Of a DNA stretch of 64,000 nt, positions 54,044-62,506 are shown in pieces. This stretch comes from CAIOYC01 sp965277345 (lineage in GTDB: Bacteria > Pseudomonadota > Alphaproteobacteria > Caulobacterales > Caulobacteraceae): NCBI GenBank assembly GCA_965277345.1, contig CBDICI010000002.1, forward strand, positions 1 through 64,000. Direction: 5' to 3'. Numbering within the stretch: the first letter of the stretch is position 1; the number at the start of each line of letters is the position of its first letter. The notes below the pieces were generated by a model. That model saw nothing but the letters and a program-made list of their open reading frames with translations, was not told the DNA's origin and did not search any database. Made by a program: the position numbers and the translations under genes.

Positions 54044-55501
54044 ATGCGTGCAGGATTGATGGGGCTGGCGGCGGGCCTGGCCGTTGCACTGGGCTTGAGC
54101 GCCTGCGCCACGGAGGATGCGAAACCCACCGCCGCCTCGCAAGAGCGGCACGACCGGCCCAAGGGCCTGCCGCCCGGCCTCGATCCCACCACCGACCGCG
54201 ACCCCTTCCCCTCCACCTACCAGCCGCTGCCGTCCCGCCCCACCGCCATCGTCGGCGCCAACATCCTCACCGCAACCGGGGTGGAGATCGACAACGGCGT
54301 GGTGGTGATGGTGGACGGCAGGATCGCCGCCGTCGGTCCCGCCGGGACGCCGACGCCCGCCGGCGCGGAGGTGGTGGACGGCAAAGGCAAGTGGGTGACC
54401 CCCGGCGTCATCGACGGCCATTCCCACCTCGGCGTCTATCCCTCGCCCGGTGTGCAGGCGACCTCGGACGGCAACGAGGCCACCGATCCCAACACCGCCT
54501 ATGTCTGGGCCGAACATTCGGTGTGGCCGGGCGATCCGGGTTTCGACCGCGCCCGCGCCGGCGGGGTGACCGCGCTGCAGATCCTGCCCGGCTCCGCCAA
54601 CCTGTTCGGCGGCCGTTCGGTGTTCCTCAAGAACGTACCCGCCATCACCGAGCAGGCGATGAAGTTCCCCGGCGCCCCCTATGGCCTGAAGATGGCCTGC
54701 GGCGAGAACCCCAAGCGGGTCTATGGCTCCAAGGGGCGCACGCCCTCCACCGAAATGGGCAACGTGGCGGGCTATCGCCGGGCCTGGATCGACGCCGCAG
54801 ACTACAAGCGCCGCTGGGACGACTATCACGACAAGGTCGGACGCGGCGAGAGGGGCGAACCGCCCAAGCGCGACCTGACGCTGGATACGCTGATGGGGGT
54901 GCTGAACGGCGACATCCGCATCCAGAACCACTGCTACCGCGCCTATGAGATGAAGACGATGATCGACATCTCGCACGAGTTCGGCTTCCACATCGCCGCC
55001 TTCCACCACACTTCGGAGGGCTACAAGATCGCGCCGCTGCTGGCCAAGGAGGGCATCTGTATGCTGACCTGGGCCGACTGGGCCGGCTTCAAGATGGAGT
55101 CCATCGACGGGATCGAGGCCAATGCCGCCCTGGCCCATAGAGCGGGGGCCTGCGTCATCATCCACTCCGACGATCCGATCATCACCCAGCACCTGAACCA
55201 GGAGGCCGGCATCGCCATGGGCGCCGGCAACCGCATCGGGCTGAACATCACCCCGGCCGAGGCCATCGCCTGGATCACCCTGAACCCGGCCAGGGCCGCC
55301 GGCGTGGCGGACAGGACCGGCTCGCTGGAGGTCGGCAAGATGGCCGATCTGGTGATCTGGAGCGCCAACCCCTTCTCCATCTACGCCAAGGCCGACAAGG
55401 TGTTCATCGACGGCGGCCTGGCCTTCGACCGGTTCGACAAGCGCTATCAGCCGAGGGCCGACTTTGAACTCGGCCAGCCCGGCGAAGGCGTGTTCCAATG
55501 A
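54044..55501 (+). CDS. Lipoprotein amidohydrolase (imidazolonepropionase-like)
   Basis: The 485-residue amidohydrolase is exported as a lipoprotein: its signal ends LSAC with Cys21 acylated. The metal-binding HxH is His126/His128 in IDGHSHLG, and further ligands are in HCYRAYEM, AAFHHTSEG and IIHSDDPI. The family cleaves amide or cyclic bonds, including some dipeptidase-like activity, but the substrate is unknown. I use ATG 54044; a GTG at 54026 would add six residues. It overlaps the next gene by ATGA. Confidence 0.88.
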   Translation: MRAGLMGLAAGLAVALGLSACATEDAKPTAASQERHDRPKGLPPGLDPTTDRDPFPSTYQPLPSRPTAIVGANILTATGVEIDNGVVVMVDGRIAAVGPAGTPTPAGAEVVDGKGKWVTPGVIDGHSHLGVYPSPGVQATSDGNEATDPNTAYVWAEHSVWPGDPGFDRARAGGVTALQILPGSANLFGGRSVFLKNVPAITEQAMKFPGAPYGLKMACGENPKRVYGSKGRTPSTEMGNVAGYRRAWIDAADYKRRWDDYHDKVGRGERGEPPKRDLTLDTLMGVLNGDIRIQNHCYRAYEMKTMIDISHEFGFHIAAFHHTSEGYKIAPLLAKEGICMLTWADWAGFKMESIDGIEANAALAHRAGACVIIHSDDPIITQHLNQEAGIAMGAGNRIGLNITPAEAIAWITLNPARAAGVADRTGSLEVGKMADLVIWSANPFSIYAKADKVFIDGGLAFDRFDKRYQPRADFELGQPGEGVFQ

Positions 55502-56955
55502 GCCGCCGCAAGATCGAATGCGTGACCATGACGAAAGTTTGGGAAAATCTCCTCGTTCGTCATCCTGAGGAGCGCTCGCAAAGCGCGTCTCGAAGGACGC
55601 AACTCCTCGCGGCGACGTTCTTCCTCGGTGCGATCGCGCCCCTGGCCGCCGCCGCCCAGACCCTGGCCATCACCAACGCCAGAATTGAGACCGCCGGCGC
55701 GGCGGGGGAGATCGCCAACGGCACGGTGGTGATCAAGGGCGGCAAGATCGCCGCGGTGGGCGCGGGGCTCGCCGTTCCCGTCGGCGCCACGGTGATCGAC
55801 GCCAGGGGCCAGGTGGTGACGCCGGGCCTGATCGCCGCCTCCACCACGCTCGGGGTCATGGAGGTGGAGGGCGTCGCCTCCACGCACGACGAATCCGCCG
55901 GTACGGAGATCGGCGCGGCCTTCGACATCGCCTATGGCGTCAACCCAAGCTCGACCCTGATCCCCCTGGCGCGCGAGGCCGGGATCACCCGCGCCGTGAT
56001 CACCCCCGTGCCGGGGCGGGGCGGCGGCGGCGATCAGGACGAGGGGCTGAGCGAAGAGGACATCCGCGCCGAGACCGCGGGCGGCGGCGACCACAAGTCA
56101 ACCGGCGCCAGCCTGTTCGAGGGTCAGGCGGCGATGATCCAGCTCGATGCCGGCAATCCCGACCCCGTGTTCCGCGCCAAGGCCGCCATGGTGGTGGATT
56201 TCGGCGAGACCGGCGCCCGCATCGCCGGCTCCCGCGGGGCGGAGATGGCCCTGCTCCAGTCCGCCTTCGAGGACGTGCGCCGCTATCAGAAGAACCGCGC
56301 GGTGTTCGACCGGGGCGCCGATATCCCCTCCCACCTCACCAGCGAGGACCTGGAGGCGCTGATTCCCGTGGCCGAGGGCCGCACGCCGATGCTGGTGCGG
56401 GTGCACCGCGCCGCCGACATCCGCCAGGTGATCAGGTTCGCGCGCGAGGCGCATCTGAAGCTGATCCTGGAGGGCTGCGAGGAGGGCTGGATGGTGGCGC
56501 CGGAGATCGCCGCCGCCGGCGTTCCGGTGTTGATCGATACCGAGGCCGACCTGCCGGAAAGCTTCGAGACCCTGGGCGCGCGGCTGGACAACGCCGCCCG
56601 GCTGCAGGCGGCGGGGGTGACCATGGCCATCGAAGGCTCGCGCGACTTCAACAATGTGCGCCAGGCCCGCTTCAACGCCGGCACGGCGGTGGCCAACGGC
56701 CTGCCCTATGCGGCGGCGCTGGCGGCAGTGACCATCAACCCGGCCAGGATCTGGGGCTTTGGCGACCGCGCCGGCTCTATCGAGGTGGGCAAGGACGCCG
56801 ATCTGGTGGTGTGGTCTGGCGATCCCTTCGAAACCTCCACCTATCCGGTCGAGGTCATTATCGCCGGTAAGCCGCAGCCGCAGGACGCGCGCGGCCTCAA
56901 GCTGCGCGACCGCTACGCCAAGCCCGCGACCGGCTATCCGCGCCAGTATAACTGA
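55498..56955 (+). CDS. Second, HxH-lacking amidohydrolase paralogue
   Basis: The 485-residue protein resembles its neighbour: ALAITNARIE-type start, GTVVIKGGKIAAVGAG, and a C-terminal GSIEVGKDADLVVWSGDPFE. At the usual HxH position it reads TPGLIAASTTLGVMEV, so the first two metal ligands are absent. It may be a partner subunit or a pseudoenzyme rather than a hydrolase. A signal peptide (LLAATFFLGAIAPLAAAAQ) is preceded by an unusual N-terminal stretch made by a palindromic repeat (55556-55599). The ATG overlaps the previous stop; ATG 55528 is an alternative. Confidence 0.85.
   Translation: MSRRKIECVTMTKVWENLLVRHPEERSQSASRRTQLLAATFFLGAIAPLAAAAQTLAITNARIETAGAAGEIANGTVVIKGGKIAAVGAGLAVPVGATVIDARGQVVTPGLIAASTTLGVMEVEGVASTHDESAGTEIGAAFDIAYGVNPSSTLIPLAREAGITRAVITPVPGRGGGGDQDEGLSEEDIRAETAGGGDHKSTGASLFEGQAAMIQLDAGNPDPVFRAKAAMVVDFGETGARIAGSRGAEMALLQSAFEDVRRYQKNRAVFDRGADIPSHLTSEDLEALIPVAEGRTPMLVRVHRAADIRQVIRFAREAHLKLILEGCEEGWMVAPEIAAAGVPVLIDTEADLPESFETLGARLDNAARLQAAGVTMAIEGSRDFNNVRQARFNAGTAVANGLPYAAALAAVTINPARIWGFGDRAGSIEVGKDADLVVWSGDPFETSTYPVEVIIAGKPQPQDARGLKLRDRYAKPATGYPRQYN
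55556..55599. repeat. Palindromic repeat within the 5' end of the second amidohydrolase gene
   Basis: CATCCTGAGG, then GAGCGCTCGCAAAGCGCGTC, and a closing CGAAGGACG make an imperfect hairpin that I recall as a repeat frequent in alphaproteobacterial genomes. It encodes VRHPEERSQSASRRTQ, which lengthens the N-region in front of the signal peptide without breaking the frame. A related half-element lies at about 39213. Confidence 0.65.
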
Positions 56956-57029
56956 GCGCCGGTCCGGCTTGCCTCGGGGGCGGTGCGCGATCATACCGGA
57001 CCGCTCCCGAATCGAAGCACTTTCGTCCC

Positions 57030-59084
57030 ATGGCCAAGCCCGCGCCCCTGCCCGACCTGTTCGGCGACCCCGCCCTCAACCCCGCGCCGGCTCCCGCCGC
57101 GGCGGCGCGGACCGAACCGCGCGCGGCGCTCGCCACGTCCGGCTATTCGGCCAAGGACATCGAGGTGCTGGAGGGGCTGGAGCCGGTCCGCCGTCGTCCC
57201 GGCATGTATATCGGCGGCACCGACGAGCGCGCCCTGCACCACCTGTTCGCCGAGGTGCTGGACAACGCCATGGACGAGGCGGTGGCTGGTCACGCCCGCC
57301 TCATCGAGGTCACGCTCGACGCCGAGGGCGCCCTCAGCGTGCGCGACGACGGGCGCGGCATCCCGGTCGACCCCCACCCCAAGCATCCGGGCAAATCGGC
57401 GCTGGAGGTGATCATGACCATCCTGCACTCGGGCGGCAAGTTCTCCGGCAAGGCCTACGAGACCTCCGGCGGCCTGCACGGCGTGGGGGTTTCGGTGGTC
57501 AACGCCCTGTCCCAGCAGCTCGACGTCACCGTCTGGCGCGACGGGCACGAGTGGCGCCAGGCCTTCTCCCGTGGCCATCCGCAGGGGTCCGCCGAACGGC
57601 TCGGGCCGTCGAAAAAGCACGGCACGCTGATCCGCTTCGTGCCGGACGTGGAAATCTTCGGCGAGGCGGCGGTGTTCAAACCGGCGCGGCTCTACCGCAT
57701 GGCCCGTTCCAAGGCCTATCTGTTCCGGGGGGTGGAGATCCGCTGGCGCTGCGACCCTTCGCGTCTGCACGACGCCACGCCGGCTGAGGCCACCTTCCAC
57801 TTCCCCAACGGCCTGGCCGACTTCCTCAAGGAACGGGTCGGCGAGATCGAGACGGTGACCCCCGCCCCCTTCGCCGGCAAGGTGGAGCGGCCCACTCTGG
57901 CCAATGGAGACGGCGGCGGGGCGGTGGAATGGGCGGTGGCCTGGTCGGCGGCCGGGTTCGGCGAGGCGGACGGCTTCATGCAGTCCTACTGCAACACGGT
58001 GCCGACGCCGGAGGGCGGCACGCACGAGGCCGGCTTTCGCGCCGCCCTGCTGCGCGGGCTGAAGGCCTATGGCGAGCTCACCGGCGAAAAGCGCATCGCC
58101 ATCCTCACCGCCGAGGACGTGGTAGCCCAGGCGGGCTGTCTGATCTCGGTCTTCGTGCGCAACCCCGAGTTCCAGGGCCAGACCAAGGAGCGGCTGTCCT
58201 CCTCCGAGGCCCAGCGGCTGGTGGAGGCCGCCCTGCGCGATCCCTTCGACCACTGGCTGACCGCCCAGCCGAAGATGGCCAGCGCCCTCCTCCAGTTCGT
58301 GCTCGAACGGGCGGAGGAGCGGCTGAAGCGGCGCAAGGATCGCGACGTGGCCCGGGCCTCCGCCACACGCAAGCTGCGCCTCCCCGGCAAGCTGGCCGAC
58401 TGTTCGGGAAGCTCGGCCGACGGGTCGGAGCTGTTCATCGTCGAGGGCGATTCGGCCGGCGGCTCGGCCAAGCAGGCGCGCAATCGCGCGAACCAGGCCA
58501 TCCTGCCCCTGCGCGGCAAGATTCTCAACGTCGCCTCCGCCACCACCGACAAGACCGGCGCCAACAAGGAGCTGGCCGACCTGATGCTGGCGCTGGGCGC
58601 GCAGGGCGGGGCCAGGTTCCGCGAGGAGGACCTGCGCTACGACCGCATCGTCATCATGACCGACGCCGACGTGGACGGGGCCCACATCGCCAGCCTGCTC
58701 ATCACCTTCTTCTATCGCACCATGCCGGACATGATCCGCGCCGGTAAGCTCTATCTGGCCCTGCCGCCGCTCTATCGGCTGAGCCACGGGGCGCAGATCG
58801 TCTATGCGCGCGACGACGCCCACCGGCTGGAGCTGCTCGACACCACCTTCAAGGGCAGGAAGCCTGACGTGAGCCGGTTCAAGGGCCTCGGCGAAATGAT
58901 GCCGGCCCAGCTCAAGGAAACCACCATGAACCCGGCGACGCGCACCCTGGCCCGCGTCACCCTGCCCCGCACCGAGGAGACGGTGGAGGACATGGTGGAG
59001 ACCCTGATGGGCCGCAAGGCCGAAAGCCGCTTCCGCTTCATCCAGGAAAACGCCGAGTTCGCCCAGGCCGACGTGGACGTCTAG
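57030..59084 (+). CDS. parE: DNA topoisomerase IV subunit B ParE
   Basis: ParE is the ATPase subunit of topoisomerase IV, which decatenates daughter chromosomes. The 684-residue protein has the GHKL ATP site EVLDNAMDEAV, DGRGIPVD and TSGGLHGVGVSVVNALS, then the TOPRIM domain with EGDSAGGSAKQARNR and DADVDGAHI. The length fits ParE rather than GyrB. The ATG at 57030 is preceded by a short leader and the stretch KPAPLPDLFGDPALN. parC is not in the window. Confidence 0.96.
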   Translation: MAKPAPLPDLFGDPALNPAPAPAAAARTEPRAALATSGYSAKDIEVLEGLEPVRRRPGMYIGGTDERALHHLFAEVLDNAMDEAVAGHARLIEVTLDAEGALSVRDDGRGIPVDPHPKHPGKSALEVIMTILHSGGKFSGKAYETSGGLHGVGVSVVNALSQQLDVTVWRDGHEWRQAFSRGHPQGSAERLGPSKKHGTLIRFVPDVEIFGEAAVFKPARLYRMARSKAYLFRGVEIRWRCDPSRLHDATPAEATFHFPNGLADFLKERVGEIETVTPAPFAGKVERPTLANGDGGGAVEWAVAWSAAGFGEADGFMQSYCNTVPTPEGGTHEAGFRAALLRGLKAYGELTGEKRIAILTAEDVVAQAGCLISVFVRNPEFQGQTKERLSSSEAQRLVEAALRDPFDHWLTAQPKMASALLQFVLERAEERLKRRKDRDVARASATRKLRLPGKLADCSGSSADGSELFIVEGDSAGGSAKQARNRANQAILPLRGKILNVASATTDKTGANKELADLMLALGAQGGARFREEDLRYDRIVIMTDADVDGAHIASLLITFFYRTMPDMIRAGKLYLALPPLYRLSHGAQIVYARDDAHRLELLDTTFKGRKPDVSRFKGLGEMMPAQLKETTMNPATRTLARVTLPRTEETVEDMVETLMGRKAESRFRFIQENAEFAQADVDV

Positions 59085-59173
59085 GCGCGCTCAGGGCGCC
59101 CAAAGTGCGGGGAAATCTTCCTTCTTATCCGACCGACCTGCGCCGCCCTCTATGCTGGAGGTGTCTCCATCGC

Positions 59174-59294
59174 ACGGGGAGGGCCTTGGATCCGGCTCTC
59201 GAGGGCGGGGGGGATGCGGTTGAGCAGGGGTGTGTCCTGCCGTCTCGCAAGAGCGGTCGGTCCAAGGGTCGAGGTCACAACTCGCCTGTCCCGT
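59174..59294. other. Non-coding stem-rich segment after parE, candidate structured RNA
   Basis: The 430 bases from 59085 to 59515 hold no convincing gene. Within them are nested pairings: ACGGG (59174-59178) with CCCGT (59290-59294), CCTTGGA (59184-59190) with TCCAAGG (59261-59267), GCTCT (59195-59199) with AGAGC (59250-59254), and inner GCAGG (59224-59228) with CCTGC (59236-59240). A side hairpin CGAG/CTCG lies at 59270-59284. I looked for RNase P, tmRNA, SRP and 6S signatures and found none. GC-rich sequence pairs easily by chance, so this is only a candidate, on either strand. Confidence 0.3.
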
Positions 59295-59515
59295 CCATGC
59301 CAAGAGTGGACGAGCCTGCCGGCGGGGCCGTACGTCAGGGCCTAAGTTGCAAGCCCGTGCGCGAACGCCTGCCGATCCCAAACAGCCGCGCGGAGCGTTC
59401 AGTCCCTGCCGAAACTCCTCGGCGCCTACATCACGGTACCTCCGGGCAGCGACCCGGGCGCTCCGCTCACCTCCCCACCCTCGCCCCCACCGGCGGAGGC
59501 CGATCACGCACGTCT

Positions 59516-59658
59516 TCTCCTCCCCCGCGCAGCCGGGGGAGGTGGCGCGGCGGGAATACCCGCCGTGACGGAGGGGGCGGCGCGACGATAACCGGACAGG
59601 GCGGCGCAGCCCCCTCCACCACCCTTCGGGCGGCCCCCCCCCCGTTAAGGGGGAGGAG
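59516..59658. repeat. Dispersed palindromic repeat, copy 2 (REPIN-like)
   Basis: The element starts with CTCCTCCCCC ... CCGGGGGAGG and ends with CCCCCC ... GGGGGAGGAG. Its core, around 59572-59615, is nearly identical to the copy at 1667-1799, with the same run GGGGGCGGCGCGACG and the same CCGGACAGGGCGGCGC. It lies just past the convergent AKR gene's stop. Confidence 0.7.
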
Positions 59659-59679
59659 TTGGGGATCGAAGCGGCTCGG

Positions 59680-60543
59680 CTACCTGGTCTTGGCGCCGAT
59701 GCCGTCGAGGTCGGCCACCACCTCGGCGGGCAGGTGCAGATCGGCGGCGGCGAGGTTTTCGTGGAGGTGGGCCAGCGAGGATGTGCCGGGGATAAGCAGG
59801 ATGTTGGGCGCGCGCTGCAGCAGCCAGGCCAGCGCCACCTGCATGGGCGTGGCGTGCAGCGAGGCGGCGGCGGCGTCCAGCGCGCTGGACTGCAGCGGCG
59901 AGAACCCGCCGAGGGGGAAGAAGGGCACATAGGCGATGCCCGCGCCGGCGAGGTCGTCGATCAGGGGGTCGTCGTTCCGATGGGCCAGGTTGTATTGATT
60001 CTGTATACAGATGATCTCGGTCATCCCGCGCGCCGACGCGAGCTGGGCGGACGAGGCGTTGCTGAGGCCGAGATGGCGGACCAGACCCTGTTCCTTCAGG
60101 GCGATGAGAGGCTCAAGCCGCGGGGCGACCTCGGTATCGGCGGCCATGAAGCGCATGTTGACCACGTCGATCCGTTCCAGGCCGAGGTTGCGCAGGTTGT
60201 CGTGCACGGCGCTCGTCAGGTCTTCCGGCCTATCCGCCAGGTTCCAAGACCCGTCCTCACCGCGCCTGGCCCCGACCTTGGTGACGATGACGAGATCGTC
60301 CGGATACGGATGGAGCGCCTCCTTAATGATCCGGTTGGTGACGTGCGGGCCATAGAAGTCGGAGGTATCGATGTGGTTCACCCCGGCCGCGATCGCCGCG
60401 CGCAGCACCGCTACCGCCGCCTCCGGGTCCTTCGGCGGCCCGAACACTTGGGGTCCCGCCAGCTGCATGGCGCCGTAGCCCATCCGCCTGACCGTGAGAT
60501 CGCCCAGGGTGAACGGGCCGCCAAGCTCGGACGTATCGGTCAT
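59680..60543 (-). CDS. Aldo/keto reductase
   Basis: The 287-residue TIM-barrel oxidoreductase uses NADPH. Asp59 and Tyr64 (HIDTSDFYGPH) and Lys89 (IVTKVG) of the catalytic tetrad are present. The fourth position, usually His, reads NMR (129-131, in IDVVNMRFM), as in a subgroup of bacterial AKRs. The cofactor-binding C-terminus is LIPGTSSLAHLHEN. The substrate is unknown. The ATG at 60543 fits the family start; rlmD-like sequence begins 54 bases upstream, in the same direction. Confidence 0.88.
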   Translation of the reverse strand: MTDTSELGGPFTLGDLTVRRMGYGAMQLAGPQVFGPPKDPEAAVAVLRAAIAAGVNHIDTSDFYGPHVTNRIIKEALHPYPDDLVIVTKVGARRGEDGSWNLADRPEDLTSAVHDNLRNLGLERIDVVNMRFMAADTEVAPRLEPLIALKEQGLVRHLGLSNASSAQLASARGMTEIICIQNQYNLAHRNDDPLIDDLAGAGIAYVPFFPLGGFSPLQSSALDAAAASLHATPMQVALAWLLQRAPNILLIPGTSSLAHLHENLAAADLHLPAEVVADLDGIGAKTR

Positions 60544-60597
60544 GGGTCTTCCTCCGCTGTTCGCGCCATATGGGAGCGCGCGGCGAGGTCTGCGACC

Positions 60598-61848
60598 TTA
60601 GCGGCGGAACACACCGACCAGCTCCACGTGGGCCGACCACAGAAACTGGTCCACCGGCAGGACGCGCTCCAGACGGAAACCGGCGGCCACCAGCACGGCC
60701 GCGTCGCGGGCGAAGCTCTGGGGGTTGCAGGAGACGGCCACCGCCAGGCCCACGGTGGAGCGTGCGATCTCGCCCGCCTGCTCCAGCGCCCCGGCCCGCG
60801 GCGGATCGAACACCACCGCGTCGAGCTTCTTCATTTCCGACGAAAGCAACGGCCGTCGGAACAGGTCGCGCGCCTCGGCCTCGATGGCCTTCAGCCCCGG
60901 CGTGGCGGCGCGGCCGCCGGCAAGGGCGGAGATGGCCTCGCGCGAGCTGTCCAGCGCCAGCACGCCCGACCGTTCGGCCAGAGGAAAGGTGAAGGCGCCG
61001 GCGCCGCAGAACAGGTCGGCCACGCGCGGCGCGCCATCCACCGCCGCCATGACAGCCTCGGCCATGGCCTGCTCGGCGGCGACCACCGCCTGCAGGAAGC
61101 CGCCCGGCGGCAGCACCACCGCCGCCGGGCCGAAGCGCACCATCGGCGGGCGGGCGCCGTAGAGGATATCGCCCGCCAGGGTCAGCCGGGCGAGGTCCAT
61201 CGCGGCCGCCGCACCGGCCGCCCGCATCCGGGCGTCGGCGGAAAGGCCGCCGCCCTTGGCCTCCACACCCGTCACGTCCACGTCCAGCCCGGTCGCGGTC
61301 AGGGTCACGTGCAGGATCGGGGCGGATTTGGCGTGTTCCAGGAAGGGCGTCGCCAGGGTGCGCAGGGCCGGCAGGGCGGCGGCGATGCGGGGATCGGCAA
61401 TGACGCAGGTGGTGATCGGCTCCACGCTCCACGAACGCCGCCCCTTGAAGCCGACCACCACCTCGCGCCCCACCCGCCGCGCGTGCAGCGCCACCCGCCG
61501 GCGGCTGGCCGGCGGCGCGGTGAAGGCCGGCAGGATGTCCGTCTCGATACGCTCGCGCGCCAGGGCTTGGCGGATCAGGTCGGTCTTCCACGCCGTATAG
61601 GGCGCCCTCGCCCAGTGCTGCAGGGCGCAGCCGCCACAGACGCCGAAATGGGGACAGGGCGGATCGACCCGCTCGGGACTGGCGCTGAGGATTTCGACCC
61701 GATCCAGACGCTCGCCGTGCGCCACGCCCGCCACCCGCTCGCCCGGCAGGGTCAGCGGGGCGAACAGCAGCCGGCCGTCGGCGCTGCGCCCAACCCCGTC
61801 GGCCTGGGTTCCCACCCGTTCGACCTCAAGCGAGACGCGCGTATCCAT
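60598..61848 (-). CDS. Class I SAM-dependent RNA m5U methyltransferase (RlmD/TrmA family)
   Basis: The 416-residue protein has an N-terminal TRAM-like domain and a [4Fe-4S] site from Cys65, Cys71, Cys74 (CPHFGVCGGC) and Cys148 (ITTCVIAD). The catalytic domain has motif I ADLFCGAGAFTFPLA, the DPPRAG motif and the nucleophilic cysteine in SCNPQSFARD. The Fe-S cluster points to RlmD (23S m5U1939) rather than TrmA; other rRNA sites are possible. I use ATG 61848; an earlier frame start adds five residues. Confidence 0.88.
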   Translation of the reverse strand: MDTRVSLEVERVGTQADGVGRSADGRLLFAPLTLPGERVAGVAHGERLDRVEILSASPERVDPPCPHFGVCGGCALQHWARAPYTAWKTDLIRQALARERIETDILPAFTAPPASRRRVALHARRVGREVVVGFKGRRSWSVEPITTCVIADPRIAAALPALRTLATPFLEHAKSAPILHVTLTATGLDVDVTGVEAKGGGLSADARMRAAGAAAAMDLARLTLAGDILYGARPPMVRFGPAAVVLPPGGFLQAVVAAEQAMAEAVMAAVDGAPRVADLFCGAGAFTFPLAERSGVLALDSSREAISALAGGRAATPGLKAIEAEARDLFRRPLLSSEMKKLDAVVFDPPRAGALEQAGEIARSTVGLAVAVSCNPQSFARDAAVLVAAGFRLERVLPVDQFLWSAHVELVGVFRR

Positions 61849-61905
61849 GGTGTCGCCTCGCAACCAAAATCGAGCTTCGCCGTTGAAGCTTCGCCGCTAG
61901 AAATC

Positions 61906-61927
61906 CATTCAGGACCGTGCCTGAATG
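61906..61927. promoter_or_regulatory. 8-bp perfect inverted repeat upstream of the glycine-zipper gene
   Basis: CATTCAGG (61906-61913) and CCTGAATG (61920-61927), six bases apart, lie in the space between two divergent genes, 113 bases before the glycine-zipper ATG. The symmetry suits a dimeric repressor or activator. The regulator is not identified. Confidence 0.4.
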
Positions 61928-62039
61928 AACATGAACGATACGCTCAACCACGGTTCAGACCGGCGCCGCCATAAAGGCGGTGTACCCCCGCAATGAAGCG
62001 TCAAGAAGCATCTGCTGAAAGCCAAAGGAGCTGAACCCC

Positions 62040-62435
62040 ATGCGTAAATTCATCCTCGCCGCCGCGGCGGTGGCCACCGTCGCCGCCGCCACCGCCCCCA
62101 CCATCGCCTCCGCCCAATATGTCAGCCGCTGCGAGCGGGCGTCGCACAGCAACAAGGTGACCGGCACCGTGGTCGGCGGCGTGCTCGGCGCCCTGGCCGG
62201 CAACGCCATCAGCCGTGGCGGCGGCGGCGCGGTGGTGGGCGGACTGGCCGGCGCGGCGCTCGGCAACAACGTGTCGCGCATCCACTGCCGCGACGGTTAT
62301 GCCCAGCGCGTCTATGACCGCCGCTATTACGACACGCGCTACAACCGCTACCGCGACGGCTACAACGAGAACCGCTGCAGCTGGCAGGAAGACCGTGGCC
62401 CCTATGGGGTGCGCCAGGTGCAGGTCTGCCGCTAA
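62040..62435 (+). CDS. Glycine-zipper 2TM domain outer-envelope protein
   Basis: The 131-residue exported protein has a signal peptide (FILAAAAVATVAAATAPTIASA), then a glycine zipper of GxxxG type (TGTVVGGVLGALAGNAIS, GGLAGAALGNNVS). The Tyr/Arg-rich tail is (RVYDRRYYDTRYNRYRDG) and two cysteines could pair (NRCSW ... VQVCR). Relatives are envelope or outer-membrane proteins related to the rickettsial 17-kDa antigen fold, though here there is no lipobox. An AAAGGAG site precedes the ATG. A terminator follows. Confidence 0.85.
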   Translation: MRKFILAAAAVATVAAATAPTIASAQYVSRCERASHSNKVTGTVVGGVLGALAGNAISRGGGGAVVGGLAGAALGNNVSRIHCRDGYAQRVYDRRYYDTRYNRYRDGYNENRCSWQEDRGPYGVRQVQVCR

Positions 62436-62459
62436 CGGCGCCCAAGTGGATCGATCGAG

Positions 62460-62487
62460 GGCCGTCCGGACACGCCGGGCGGCCTTT
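62460..62487 (+). terminator. Rho-independent-like terminator after the glycine-zipper gene
   Basis: GGCCGTCCGG (62460-62469) pairs with CCGGGCGGCC (62475-62484), with one G-T wobble and a 5-base loop, followed by a short TTT. It lies 25 bases after the stop and before the convergent acyl-CoA ligase gene's end, so it may serve both. Confidence 0.65.
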
Positions 62488-62506
62488 GACTCGTTCGCGG
62501 GGCCGA

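Noticed and set aside
59174..59294. Assigning the stem-rich segment to 6S, RNase P, tmRNA or SRP RNA
   Set aside because: None of the conserved sequence signatures of those RNAs is present on either strand, so it was left unnamed.
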